Below are positions 26,910 through 36,034 of a stretch of 64,000 nt of DNA, piece by piece (within the stretch, counting starts at the first letter, position 1; every line of letters starts with the position of its first letter). The DNA is from a bacterium. Its GTDB lineage: Bacteria > Campylobacterota > Campylobacteria > Campylobacterales > Sulfurimonadaceae. The stretch spans positions 1 to 64,000 of the forward strand of contig JAHJJX010000036.1 of the NCBI GenBank assembly GCA_018822665.1. Reading direction: 5' to 3'. A program made the position numbers and the translations under genes. The notes beneath the pieces were generated by a model, which was not told where the DNA came from, searched no databases, and saw only the letters and a list, made by a program, of their open reading frames with translations.

Positions 26910-29312
26910 ATGGATGAGTTTCAAGAAATATTACAAGATTTTTTAATTGAATCTTTTGAGCTTATAGAGCAGCTGGATCAGGATTTGGTGGAGTTAGAGT
27001 CAAGACCGGAAGATTTGGAACTTTTAAACGGAATCTTTCGTGTTGCCCATACGGTCAAGGGTGCTTCATCATTTTTAAACTTTGATGTTTTAACGCATCT
27101 CACGCATCACATGGAAGATGTTCTCAACAAAGCAAGACACGGACAGCTTCTTATAGATGCAAATGTAATGGATGTTATTTTAGAATCGGTAGATTTGATG
27201 AAAGCATTGCTGAGTATTATTCGTGATACCAGTTCTGATGCCGGTGTAAACGTATCTGAATGTGTTGTTCGCCTTGATTTGGTAAGCGGTGGAGACGGGG
27301 ATGTTCCTACTCCTGTTGCATCTGCCGTAAAAGAGATGGAAGATGAAGATTTTATGGATGCAGCAGAAGATGAAGCAGAAGATGATTTAGATTATGACAA
27401 CATGGGTGCAGATGAACTTGAAGCCGAAATAGAGAGACTTTTAAATCAAAGACAAGAGGAAGATAAAGCTAAAAGAGAAGCAAAAAAAACTTCTCCAAAG
27501 AGTGAATCCGCTCCAAAGCCAAGTGAAGATAAAAAAAAGGAAGTAATTCCTCCAAAGCCTGCGGTAAAACCACCTGTTCCAGTAGCTCCCAAAGCAGTAG
27601 CTAAAACACGAACGTATGATAATGAAGATTCTGATGCAAAAGCGGCAGCTCCGACAAAAAGAACCTCGACAACGGTTGAACAAACTATTCGTGTGGATGT
27701 TAAAAGACTCGACCATCTTATGAATCTTATCGGGGAATTGGTTCTTGCTAAAAACCGCCTTATAAAAATTAACGATGATGTTGAAGAACGATATGAAGGA
27801 GAGGAGTTTTTAGAAGAGCTCAATCAGGTTGTTTCTATTGTTTCTCTTGTTACGACCGACCTTCAAATTGCCGTTATGAAAACAAGAATGCTTCCCGTTG
27901 GAAAAGTCTTTAATAAATTTCCTAGAATGATTCGCGATTTAACGAGAGAGTTAAATAAAAAAATAGAACTTGAAATTTCGGGTGAAGATACAGAGCTTGA
28001 CAAGTCTATTGTTGAAGAGATAGGTGACCCTTTGGTTCATATTATCAGAAACTCATGTGACCACGGCATCGAGATGCCAAGTGTGCGTTTGGCGGCTGGA
28101 AAATCTGAAACAGGAACCATAGGCTTAAAAGCGTATAATGAAGGAAACCACATTGTTATCCAAATAGACGATGACGGCAAGGGTCTTGATGTTGATATGC
28201 TCAAAAGTAAATCTCTTGAAAAGGGGATTATTACTGAAAAAGAAGCGGACCTTATGACAGATAAAGAAGCTTTTTCTCTTATCTTTAAACCTGGTTTTTC
28301 AACAGCTGCCGCAGTTACAAATGTAAGTGGACGCGGTGTAGGCATGGATGTTGTAAAAACAAATATAGAAAAGCTTAACGGCATTATAGATATTGAGAGC
28401 GAGCTGGGTGTCGGAACTTCAATGAAGTTAAAAATACCTCTAACGCTTGCGATTATTCAAGCTCTTTTAGTTGGTGTTCAAGAGGAACATTATGCTATCC
28501 CTCTAGCATCTGTTTTAGAAACGGTGCGAATATCAAAAGATGAAATTTATACGGTTGAGAACCGTTCCGTAATGAGGCTTCGTGAAGAGGTTTTATCTTT
28601 AGTGCATATCGGTGATATTTTTGAAGTGGAACGCATTTTAGATTCGAGTGAACATGCCTATGTGGTTGTTTTAGGATTGGGAGCCAGCAAAATCGGCTTA
28701 ATCGTTGATTCTCTTGTAGGCCAAGAAGAGATAGTTATTAAATCTTTAGGAGAATATCTCAAGGGCATTGATGGAATTGCAGGAGCAACCATTCGAGGTG
28801 ATGGCGGAGTGACGCTTATAGTTGATGTTGCGGCAATTATGCAAATGGCAAAAACCGTTAAAGCACGGGTGAAGATTGAAGACGTATCGGCAAAAGCACT
28901 CAATGAGAAAAATAAAGCCAGTGATTATATTGTTATGATAGTGGATGATTCCAAAACAGATAGAATGATTATGAGAAAATCTCTTGAACCTCTGGGGCTT
29001 ACTTTAGTAGAAGCTTCGGATGGACAAGAAGCCCTCAATATTTTAAAACAGGGTGAGAAAAATTTTGATGCCTTGCTTATAGATATTGAAATGCCTCGAA
29101 TGGATGGGTACTCATTGGCCTCTGAAATTAAGAAGTACAACAGATACAAAAACTTGCCGCTGATTGCCGTGACTTCGCGTGCCGGCAAATCAGACCGTAT
29201 GAGAGGGGTTGAATCCGGAATGGTTGAGTATATTACGAAGCCTTATTCTGCTGATTATCTCTCGAGTGTAGTTCAAAGAAATGTTAACTTTAAATCGGAG
29301 TTTTTAAAATGA
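26910..29312 (+). CDS. cheA: Chemotaxis histidine kinase CheA with C-terminal receiver (CheAY)
   Basis: 800 residues from the ATG at 26910, which has TAGGAG upstream and begins at the family start MDEFQEILQDF; an upstream ATG at 26841 inside cheV is unlikely. Hpt domain with H47 (RVAHTVKGASS), an acidic then proline/lysine-rich linker in place of an obvious CheY-binding P2 domain, dimerisation domain, ATPase (VHIIRNSCDHGIE, DDDGKGLD, GRGVGMDVVK), CheW-like domain and a fused receiver (D725 in LLIDIEMPRMDGY). The CheA-receiver fusion is typical of Campylobacterota. Confidence 0.97.
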   Translation: MDEFQEILQDFLIESFELIEQLDQDLVELESRPEDLELLNGIFRVAHTVKGASSFLNFDVLTHLTHHMEDVLNKARHGQLLIDANVMDVILESVDLMKALLSIIRDTSSDAGVNVSECVVRLDLVSGGDGDVPTPVASAVKEMEDEDFMDAAEDEAEDDLDYDNMGADELEAEIERLLNQRQEEDKAKREAKKTSPKSESAPKPSEDKKKEVIPPKPAVKPPVPVAPKAVAKTRTYDNEDSDAKAAAPTKRTSTTVEQTIRVDVKRLDHLMNLIGELVLAKNRLIKINDDVEERYEGEEFLEELNQVVSIVSLVTTDLQIAVMKTRMLPVGKVFNKFPRMIRDLTRELNKKIELEISGEDTELDKSIVEEIGDPLVHIIRNSCDHGIEMPSVRLAAGKSETGTIGLKAYNEGNHIVIQIDDDGKGLDVDMLKSKSLEKGIITEKEADLMTDKEAFSLIFKPGFSTAAAVTNVSGRGVGMDVVKTNIEKLNGIIDIESELGVGTSMKLKIPLTLAIIQALLVGVQEEHYAIPLASVLETVRISKDEIYTVENRSVMRLREEVLSLVHIGDIFEVERILDSSEHAYVVVLGLGASKIGLIVDSLVGQEEIVIKSLGEYLKGIDGIAGATIRGDGGVTLIVDVAAIMQMAKTVKARVKIEDVSAKALNEKNKASDYIVMIVDDSKTDRMIMRKSLEPLGLTLVEASDGQEALNILKQGEKNFDALLIDIEMPRMDGYSLASEIKKYNRYKNLPLIAVTSRAGKSDRMRGVESGMVEYITKPYSADYLSSVVQRNVNFKSEFLK

Positions 29313-29803
29313 GCGATAAATTAAAAGAGATTATTGACAGACAAAACAGCCAGCAAAATTCGGCAATTGAGCAATCGGATAAAATAGTTCAATTGGTTGG
29401 ATTTGTAATAGGAGAGGAAGAATATGCCGTGCCTATCTTGTCTATACAAGAGATTATAAAGCCTATTCGATGGACAAGAGTTCCTCAAACTCCCCAATAT
29501 ATATTGGGTGTATTTAATCTTCGCGGCTCGGTTATTCCTTTGATAGATTTAAGAACAAAGTTTGGTTTAAAACCAAAAAAACATAATGAAGAAACGCGTT
29601 TTATAGTGATGAAAGATGAGGATGATGTTGCCGGATTTGTAATTGACAGACTTACGATGGCGCTTCGATTGAAAAAATCAGATATAGGACCGGCTCCAGA
29701 CACATTAGCAGGCGATGACAGTGCCATAGAAGGCGTGGGTAAGCTAGCGGATAAAATCTTAACAATTTTGAAAGTGAATAAATTGCTAGAGAGAGATTTT
29801 TAG
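29309..29803 (+). CDS. cheW: Chemotaxis coupling protein CheW
   Basis: 164 residues, single CheW domain: QLVGFVIGEEEYAVPILSIQEIIKPIRWTRVPQTPQYILGVFNLRGSVIPLIDLR. It bridges CheA and receptors. ATGA overlap with cheA. No receptor, cheR, cheB or cheY gene is adjacent; a receptor gene lies at 60.3-61.8 kb. Confidence 0.97.
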   Translation: MSDKLKEIIDRQNSQQNSAIEQSDKIVQLVGFVIGEEEYAVPILSIQEIIKPIRWTRVPQTPQYILGVFNLRGSVIPLIDLRTKFGLKPKKHNEETRFIVMKDEDDVAGFVIDRLTMALRLKKSDIGPAPDTLAGDDSAIEGVGKLADKILTILKVNKLLERDF

Positions 29804-29815
29804 TAATACGCCATA

Positions 29816-30931
29816 ATGGAAAGGTCACTTTTAAAAATCACTCATTCCAATGATGAAATTACTCTGATTTTTTCGGGGGAGTTAAGTCTTTATGAAATAT
29901 CGAAGTTTCAAAAGCAAGTGGATGCTCTTGATTTGGATAAAATAAAAAACGTGACTTTAGATTTAAATCAACTCTCTTTTTTAGACACGGCTGCGTCTAT
30001 TTTTATTAATAATTTTCAAAAGTTCTTAGCTTTTAAAAAAATAGATACACAATTGATATGTGACAAAGAAGAGATTCAAGCCAGTCTTGAATTGGTAAAA
30101 AATCAAAAATCAGATGCACTTCCACATGCCAAACAAAAAAATATAATTGAAATAATAGGGAAAGAAACCCATGCAAAATATTTGGGTTTTTTATCTTTTA
30201 TAGCCTTTTTAGGTCTTCTGTTTTCAACTAAAATTTTTTATCTTAAGTCCGTTAAAAATATACGTTTTAGGGAAATAGCCTTTGAAATAAATGAGAGTGC
30301 AATAAAAGCTTTAGGTATAGTTGCGCTCACAAGTTTCTTGATAGGACTTGTTGTCGCCTATCAATCGGCCTACCAGCTGAAAATATACGGTGCGAATATT
30401 TTTATAGTCGATATGCTTGGACTTTCAATATTGCGAGAGCTGGCTCCTCTTATGACGGCAGTTGTCATTGCGGGACGCAGTGGTTCGGCATTTACCGCGC
30501 AAATCGGAGCAATGAAGATAACCGAAGAGCTGGATGCGATGCGAACAATGGGGTTTGACCCCTATATGTTTTTGGTAATACCTCGTATTATTGCGTTGAT
30601 GGTAGCAATGCCGATTCTCATTTTTGTAGCAGATGTTTCCGCGGTTATCGGTGGGATGATTATCGCAAATTTGGATTTAGGTATCACTCCTGAACTCTTT
30701 TTAGACAGATTTAACACGGTGATAGACGTAAAGCATTTCTTTGTAGGCATTACCAAAGGGCCGTTTTTTGCATTTTTAATTGCTTCCATAGGCGTATACA
30801 GAGGACTCATGGTTCAAAATGACACACAAAGTATAGGATTCAATACGACAAAGAGCGTTGTAGAAGCTATATTTGCAGTAATAATCTGCGATGCAATATT
30901 CTCCATAGCCTTTACAAATCTGGGAATATGA
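29816..30931 (+). CDS. mlaE: MlaE-type lipid ABC permease with N-terminal STAS (MlaB-like) domain
   Basis: 371 residues. Residues 1-95 form a STAS domain (KITHSNDEITLIFSGELSLYEI, LDLNQLSFLDTAASIFINNF) like stand-alone MlaB. From about 125 the MlaE/YrbE permease follows with GRSGSAFTAQIGAMKITEELDAMRTMGFDP. In E. coli MlaB is a separate subunit; here it is fused. The linker between the two domains contains LPHAK, encoded by a copy of the dispersed word. It should move phospholipids between membranes with the next three gene products. Confidence 0.92.
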   Translation: MERSLLKITHSNDEITLIFSGELSLYEISKFQKQVDALDLDKIKNVTLDLNQLSFLDTAASIFINNFQKFLAFKKIDTQLICDKEEIQASLELVKNQKSDALPHAKQKNIIEIIGKETHAKYLGFLSFIAFLGLLFSTKIFYLKSVKNIRFREIAFEINESAIKALGIVALTSFLIGLVVAYQSAYQLKIYGANIFIVDMLGLSILRELAPLMTAVVIAGRSGSAFTAQIGAMKITEELDAMRTMGFDPYMFLVIPRIIALMVAMPILIFVADVSAVIGGMIIANLDLGITPELFLDRFNTVIDVKHFFVGITKGPFFAFLIASIGVYRGLMVQNDTQSIGFNTTKSVVEAIFAVIICDAIFSIAFTNLGI

Positions 30932-31659
30932 TGAGCATAATTATAAAAGTTACAGATGTTACTACAATGTTTGAAGACAAAATGGTACACGACAGAATAA
31001 GCCTTAGTATAAACAAGGGTGAGATTTACGGACTTCTTGGTCCAAGCGGATGCGGTAAAACAACACTTCTTCGTGAAATGGTGATGCTTCAAAAATACAA
31101 TAGCGGCTGTATAGAAATTTTAGGAAATAATTTAAATTATATCCAATATGAAAAAGCACAAAAATTAAGAAGAGAGTGGGGTGTTTTATTTCAAGCCGGA
31201 GCTTTGTTTTCTTCGCTGAATATCGCTCAGAATATTGCCCTTCCATTAAAAGAATACACGGATTTGTCCGATAAAATGATAAGTGAGATTGTCAAATTTA
31301 AAATAAATCTTGTTGGACTCAAATCGAGAGATGCTCTGCTTTATCCCTCGCAAATCAGCGGCGGTATGAAGAAAAAAGCTGCTTTGGCGCGCGCTCTTTC
31401 CATGGATCCGAAACTTTTATTTTTGGACGAGCCTACAAGCGGGCTTGACCCTATTTCGGCTAGGGATTTTGATAATTTGATTTTGAGGCTTCGTTCTCTT
31501 TTGGGTTTGAGCATCGTTATCGTTTCACATGATTTAAAATCTATTTATGATACACTCGACAGAGTTGCCATCATAGATAATAAAAAAATAGTTTACGAGG
31601 GTACTTTAGACAATATTGCCTCAGCAAACAGCCATTTTATAAAAACCTTTTTTAAGTAG
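30928..31659 (+). CDS. mlaF: MlaF-type lipid ABC ATPase
   Basis: 243 residues: Walker A LLGPSGCGKTTLL, the ABC signature in the MlaF form QISGGMKKKAALARAL, Walker B LLFLDEPTSGLDP and H-loop VIVSHDL. It energises the lipid transporter. Start overlaps mlaE by ATGA; mlaD follows after 12 bases. Confidence 0.95.
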   Translation: MMSIIIKVTDVTTMFEDKMVHDRISLSINKGEIYGLLGPSGCGKTTLLREMVMLQKYNSGCIEILGNNLNYIQYEKAQKLRREWGVLFQAGALFSSLNIAQNIALPLKEYTDLSDKMISEIVKFKINLVGLKSRDALLYPSQISGGMKKKAALARALSMDPKLLFLDEPTSGLDPISARDFDNLILRLRSLLGLSIVIVSHDLKSIYDTLDRVAIIDNKKIVYEGTLDNIASANSHFIKTFFK

Positions 31660-31671
31660 GATTTATGCAAT

Positions 31672-32634
31672 ATGAATAACAAAGTTAATTATACATTCGT
31701 TGGTTTTATAGTTCTTTTTGGAATAACTTTAATGCTTGGTTTTACGTATTGGCTGTTAAAGCCATCCGCAGAAGATGAAACTAGAAAATATCTCGTATAC
31801 TTTGATGAATCTGTTTTAGGACTAAATATTGATGCGGCCGTAAAATACAGAGGAATAAAAGTGGGAAGTGTTAGCCGAATGAGAATAAATCCTAAAAATT
31901 CTGAGCAGGTTGAAATTCTTATAACTATTTTAAAAACTACACCTATAAAATCGAGCACTGTTGCAACGCTAACATCTCAGGGGATAACAGGACTTAGTTA
32001 CATTAATCTTAATTTAGGAGATAATAATGCCCCATCTCTTGAAGTAGTCGGGGAGGAGAAATATCCGGTTATAAAAACCACTCCATCGCTTTTACAAAGA
32101 TTTGAGACATCGCTTGATGACGTGTCTTCAAAATTATCAAAGACACTCACGAGAACAGAAGAACTGTTGAATGATGAGAATCAGGAGCAGCTCACTTTGC
32201 TTTTAAAAAGAAGTGCAGGTTTCATGGACAAAATGGAGAGGCTTTTTGATGATGAGAGTATAAAGCATTTCCATGCAAGTGCAAAAAATTTGGAATCCAT
32301 TACATTTAAAGTTGATAATTTGATACCTAAAATTGATACTTTTGTAGAGAACAGCGTTGTCTGGGAAGAAAAAATTTCTGCATCTTTATCATCCATCATG
32401 ATAAGTTATTTGGGGGTTAAAAGTTCTATGGAAGAGTTTAAAAGAGCTATTACGAGCGGAGAATTTAATTTAAAAGAGATTACCGCGGATATAGTTCCGA
32501 CGATGAACAATACACTATTAGAAAGTCAAAATCTTATGATAAGAGTGGAGGGCTTTTTAAATAATTACGAAAGAAGTCCAAGTGATATTTTATTTAAAGA
32601 AGAACAAATTAAAAAAGGTCCGGGAGAGAAATAA
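31672..32634 (+). CDS. mlaD: MlaD-type MCE-domain lipid-binding protein
   Basis: 320 residues. One anchor helix (about 8-28) leads to a single MCE domain (about 38-118: YLVYFDESVLGLNIDAAVKYRGIKVGSV, TLTSQGITGLSYINL). A long helical, coiled-coil-like tail (about 130-320) is longer than in E. coli MlaD and resembles the Pqi/LetB or mycobacterial-type tails. It should shuttle lipids across the periplasm. Confidence 0.92.
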   Translation: MNNKVNYTFVGFIVLFGITLMLGFTYWLLKPSAEDETRKYLVYFDESVLGLNIDAAVKYRGIKVGSVSRMRINPKNSEQVEILITILKTTPIKSSTVATLTSQGITGLSYINLNLGDNNAPSLEVVGEEKYPVIKTTPSLLQRFETSLDDVSSKLSKTLTRTEELLNDENQEQLTLLLKRSAGFMDKMERLFDDESIKHFHASAKNLESITFKVDNLIPKIDTFVENSVVWEEKISASLSSIMISYLGVKSSMEEFKRAITSGEFNLKEITADIVPTMNNTLLESQNLMIRVEGFLNNYERSPSDILFKEEQIKKGPGEK

Positions 32635-32635
32635 T

Positions 32636-33235
32636 ATGATAAAAATTATTTTAGCGGTGATGGCGATTTTTTTATTGACAGGCTGCACTACAAGCAGACC
32701 TCCCGTGACAGAGTATGCAATGAATGTACATCTGCCAAAAATAAATTTGGACAAAGGAGTGTGTGCAGAAAAGTCTATAAAAATTGCACATGCCTTTAGT
32801 CGCAATAATCTCATATCTTTGCAGATGCATTATGCTTTGGGAGAACATAAGCAGTTTTCTTATTCTGAATCCCAGTGGACAGATTCTCCGAGCAGTTTAG
32901 TAAGCCTTGAACTTTCAAGGTTTATAAGAGAAACCAACCTCTTTAAAAATGTTCAAATTGCAAAATCAAGAACAAAAAGCGATTGGATACTTGAAACAAA
33001 TATAGAAGATTTTATGCAGTATTACAATGAGGATGCTTCGAGCTCTTATGTGAATGCGGTTATTATCTTTACTTTAATCGATACAAGCAATAACAGAGTG
33101 ATTGCAAGCAAAACATTTAACTCAAAAATACAAACAAAAAGTTTAGACGCAGAGGGCGGAGTCAAGGCCCTCAATGAAGCTTTGTTGAACATTTTTTCTC
33201 AAAGTGCTCCATGGTTTGGCGGAGTTTGCAAATGA
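32636..33235 (+). CDS. ABC-transport auxiliary lipoprotein (PqiC-like) of the Mla cluster
   Basis: 199 residues from the ATG at 32636 (GGGAGA upstream); an ATG at 32582 inside mlaD is unlikely. The lipobox LLTGC gives a lipidated C17. The mature part resembles the auxiliary lipoprotein family (YALGEHKQFSYSESQWTDSPSSLVSLELSRFIRETNLFKNV). It may anchor the lipid path at the outer membrane in place of MlaA, which is not seen here. The stop overlaps the pepP start. Confidence 0.85.
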   Translation: MIKIILAVMAIFLLTGCTTSRPPVTEYAMNVHLPKINLDKGVCAEKSIKIAHAFSRNNLISLQMHYALGEHKQFSYSESQWTDSPSSLVSLELSRFIRETNLFKNVQIAKSRTKSDWILETNIEDFMQYYNEDASSSYVNAVIIFTLIDTSNNRVIASKTFNSKIQTKSLDAEGGVKALNEALLNIFSQSAPWFGGVCK

Positions 33236-34509
33236 TACAAGAAAAAGAGTATAAAAAAAGAAAAGATAAATTAGCAAATAAATTATCTCCTCATTCGGTT
33301 GGCGTGTTGTTAAGTGCAGAGTATAAAACCCGTTCCAACGACACGGAGTATCCATACAGACAAAATAGTAATTTTTATTATATGAGCGGTTTTAAAGAAG
33401 ATAATGCGGCGCTTGTTTTTGTTAAAACAAAAAAATCTTTTAAAACTGTTTTATTTGTTCAAAAAAAAGATGAAACGATTGAACTTTGGAGCGGGAAAAG
33501 GCTGGGTGAGATTGAAGCAAAAAAAAGATTTTCAGTCGATGAGGTTTACACCAGCGATATGTTTGAAGAGAAGCTAAAAGAGTTTATAAAAGATAAAAAC
33601 AATCTTTATTTTGACTTGGACTCTACGGATAAAAGAGTAAGAAATATAAAAAAAATTACTAAAAAACTTTCTTCTCATAAGAACATCGCACTCCTTGTTA
33701 ATGAGATGAGGCTTTTAAAATCAAGCTCAGAAATTTCTCTCATAAAAAAAGCCATCAGCATAACTAAACAAGCACACCATAGAGCAATGCAATGGAATAA
33801 AACAGGTAAAAAAGAGTATGAGCTTCAAGCAGAAATAGAATATGTCTTTAAAAAAAACGGTGCTTACAGTGATGCGTATACTTCCATCGTGGCATGTGGA
33901 AACTCTGCAAATACTCTTCATTATATAGACAATGACAAAGCACTTGTCAAAGATGAGTTGATTTTGATAGATGCAGGTTGTGAGTATGCATATTATGCAA
34001 GTGATATTACAAGAACGATACCCGTAAGCGGAAAATTTTCACAAGCGCAAAAAGAGCTGTATAACATGGTTTTGGAAGTTCAGCTGAAAATTATAAAGAT
34101 GATACAACCAGGCGTAAAAAAAAGTAAAATACAAAGAAAATCTGAAAAATTGCTTTGCAATGGGATGATTCAACTTGGAATTTTAAAGGGTGAGTGTAAA
34201 AAACTTATCAAAGACAAAGAACATAAAAAATACTATCCACATGGCATAGGACACTGGATGGGTTTAGATGTTCATGATGAAGCACCCTACAGAGATAAAA
34301 ATAACAAAGAAATAGCATTGAAAAAAGGGATGGTTTTAACGATAGAACCTGGAATTTACTGCGATAAAAATGATAAAACAATTCCTAAAAAATATCGTGG
34401 AATCGGAATACGAATAGAAGATAATATTCTCGTTACAAAAAAAGGGTGCGAAAATTTATCTTTAAAAATAGCCAAGAGCGTCCAGGAGATAGAAAGTTTT
34501 TCAAAATAA
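33232..34509 (+). CDS. pepP: Xaa-Pro aminopeptidase (M24B)
   Basis: 425 residues from the ATG at 33232, with GGAG seven bases upstream and ATGA overlap with the lipoprotein gene. N-terminal creatinase-like domain, then the pita-bread fold with the five metal ligands: LIDAGCEYAYYASDITRT (two D), HGIGHWMGLDVHD (H), IEPGIY (E) and RIEDNI (E). It removes N-terminal residues before proline. A copy of the dispersed word encodes ACGN in IVACGNSANTLHY. Last gene of the long operon. Confidence 0.93.
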   Translation: MIQEKEYKKRKDKLANKLSPHSVGVLLSAEYKTRSNDTEYPYRQNSNFYYMSGFKEDNAALVFVKTKKSFKTVLFVQKKDETIELWSGKRLGEIEAKKRFSVDEVYTSDMFEEKLKEFIKDKNNLYFDLDSTDKRVRNIKKITKKLSSHKNIALLVNEMRLLKSSSEISLIKKAISITKQAHHRAMQWNKTGKKEYELQAEIEYVFKKNGAYSDAYTSIVACGNSANTLHYIDNDKALVKDELILIDAGCEYAYYASDITRTIPVSGKFSQAQKELYNMVLEVQLKIIKMIQPGVKKSKIQRKSEKLLCNGMIQLGILKGECKKLIKDKEHKKYYPHGIGHWMGLDVHDEAPYRDKNNKEIALKKGMVLTIEPGIYCDKNDKTIPKKYRGIGIRIEDNILVTKKGCENLSLKIAKSVQEIESFSK

Positions 34510-34520
34510 AACCGGGTAAT

Positions 34521-34558
34521 GCTTATAAATAGTCCAGAGAATGGATTTATTTATAAGC
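34521..34558. terminator. Inverted repeat between convergent genes, possible bidirectional terminator
   Basis: Arms of 11 bases, GCTTATAAATA at 34521-34531 and its exact complement at 34548-34558, enclose 16 bases. It follows the pepP stop by 11 bases, and its right arm codes for the last residues (AYK-stop) of the opposing gene. The stem is A/T rich and lacks a strong T run, so terminator activity is uncertain. Confidence 0.4.
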
Positions 34559-35260
34559 TCTCACCAAAACACCTCTTTTATTGTCTTTGGAGAGGATATG
34601 ATAGTTTGTACTGTAAGTGAGAGCATCCACGCTTGCATTTGATTTTATAAGCCAACTTGCCTCAATAGTACGATGTTTAGCCAAACCTGATTCGCTTAAT
34701 TTCTTCATTTTTGCAATTGTATTTTTTGTAATACCTAAATTTTCATATAAGAAATCATTATTTTCAAGGTTTTTATAAAGCTTAAATTCTATATCATCCA
34801 CTATACCTATAATCTCAAAATACTTTGCATCTTTATATTTATTAATGTAAGTTAATATATTTTTTTTACACGTATAATCAATGATGTAGCTTCCAACATC
34901 CATGTTGTAGCATTTTGCAAAATCTTTGACCATGACAGTATTTTGTTTTTGAACAATTTCATTTTCTGTACGCTCTTGATGTTTGAAAAAATCCATTTCT
35001 TCTTGAAGTTTTTGTTTTTGACCGGATATATCAGCAAGTATGTTTTTGAGGTTTTCAAAATCTTCTTTCGTCGCATATTCTAATTGAATGTCCGCCGGCA
35101 AATCTTCAAGTTTTTCACACTTTTCAACTTCTGCCTTTATTTCAATAGGTGCTTCTTTGGGTAAAAAATTGAAATATGCAGATATTGACAAAAAAATAAT
35201 TAATATTGCGTAAACTACATAATGCAATGCATTTGATTTTTCATTTTGTTGGCTGCTCAT
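34547..35260 (-). CDS. Membrane-anchored protein of unknown function
   Basis: 237 residues with AAAGGT before the start. One helix (about 13-31) is followed by a periplasmic part: a coiled-coil stretch (DFENLKNILADISGQKQKLQEEMDFFKHQ) and an alpha/beta C-terminal half with FEIIGIVDDIEF and HRTIEASWLIKS, which recalls OmpA-like peptidoglycan-binding folds but lacks the usual motif. It lies 69 bases after the nap operon genes on the same strand. Confidence 0.5.
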   Translation of the reverse strand: MSSQQNEKSNALHYVVYAILIIFLSISAYFNFLPKEAPIEIKAEVEKCEKLEDLPADIQLEYATKEDFENLKNILADISGQKQKLQEEMDFFKHQERTENEIVQKQNTVMVKDFAKCYNMDVGSYIIDYTCKKNILTYINKYKDAKYFEIIGIVDDIEFKLYKNLENNDFLYENLGITKNTIAKMKKLSESGLAKHRTIEASWLIKSNASVDALTYSTNYHILSKDNKRGVLVRAYK

Positions 35261-35329
35261 AATATACCTTTATTGTGTTTTACTTATTATACACAATTAA
35301 TTTTTATTAGGATAATTTATTTTAATAAA

Positions 35330-35758
35330 TTAATTGTAGCTATAACTCCATCCGGTGAAACTTTTATTTTTTGCTTCGTCAAAGTTGCTTGAATCTGCCA
35401 AAAAATCCATAACAAACATCGGGGCATGTGGAATAGCTTCCCTATCTTGTTGTTTTACTAAAAGCATAGGCATGGGTGTTTCTTGTGTGCTCAGTGCAAA
35501 GCCAACCGGCATTAACTGGCTCATTAGCTCTTTTGCTTCGCCTATCTTCTGCTCTTTTAAAAACTTTTCTAAAACAGCTTCTTGAATCTCTTGCGGGAGA
35601 TTATCTGAAGTGTTTAAAAAAATAGTGAAATGTATCGGGGAATCTTTAAAATGCTCTGGTGCAGGAGCCGCCATAATAATATACTCTACATTCTGTAAAT
35701 GGTTTTGTATCTCATCTCGAGGCATATATTTTTCTGTTTTTATTGCTTGCGTTTGCAT
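35330..35758 (-). CDS. Unknown protein in the nap operon (142 residues)
   Basis: No signal peptide or helix. Segments HFTIFLNTSDNLPQEIQEAVLEKFLKEQ and MPMLLVKQQDRE suggest a small alpha/beta domain. No family recognised. It follows the 89-residue gene by 6 bases, so it belongs to the nap transcript. IPHAP near the C-terminus is encoded by a copy of the dispersed word. Confidence 0.5.
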   Translation of the reverse strand: MQTQAIKTEKYMPRDEIQNHLQNVEYIIMAAPAPEHFKDSPIHFTIFLNTSDNLPQEIQEAVLEKFLKEQKIGEAKELMSQLMPVGFALSTQETPMPMLLVKQQDREAIPHAPMFVMDFLADSSNFDEAKNKSFTGWSYSYN

Positions 35759-35764
35759 TTTAAA

Positions 35765-36034
35765 TTATTTTTCCTTTGTTTTTTCTATCTCTTCTTGATG
35801 CCTTGCCATCTCTAATCTGATTTCATCCATAATGTGCGGCGGGATATTTTCATCTTTATTCCACCTTACTTCATCGATGTGTCCGCCATAAGCGATTCCA
35901 AATTCTTCAACGGTAGCAGAAAATTCATCCAAATCATCACAGCTTGCAATCTTATTTATAACGGTGTCTCTGAGTTCTATATACCATTGGGAGGAATCTT
36001 TCATTTTAATATGTGCTTCAAAAATAACGCCCAT
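35765..36034 (-). CDS. Unknown small protein coupled to napD (89 residues)
   Basis: A soluble, acidic protein (VIFEAHIKMKDSSQWYIELRDTVINKIASCDDLDEF). Its ATG overlaps the napD stop, and AAGGGG precedes it, so it is co-translated with the NapD chaperone. A role in nitrate reductase maturation is a guess from position only. Confidence 0.5.
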   Translation of the reverse strand: MGVIFEAHIKMKDSSQWYIELRDTVINKIASCDDLDEFSATVEEFGIAYGGHIDEVRWNKDENIPPHIMDEIRLEMARHQEEIEKTKEK

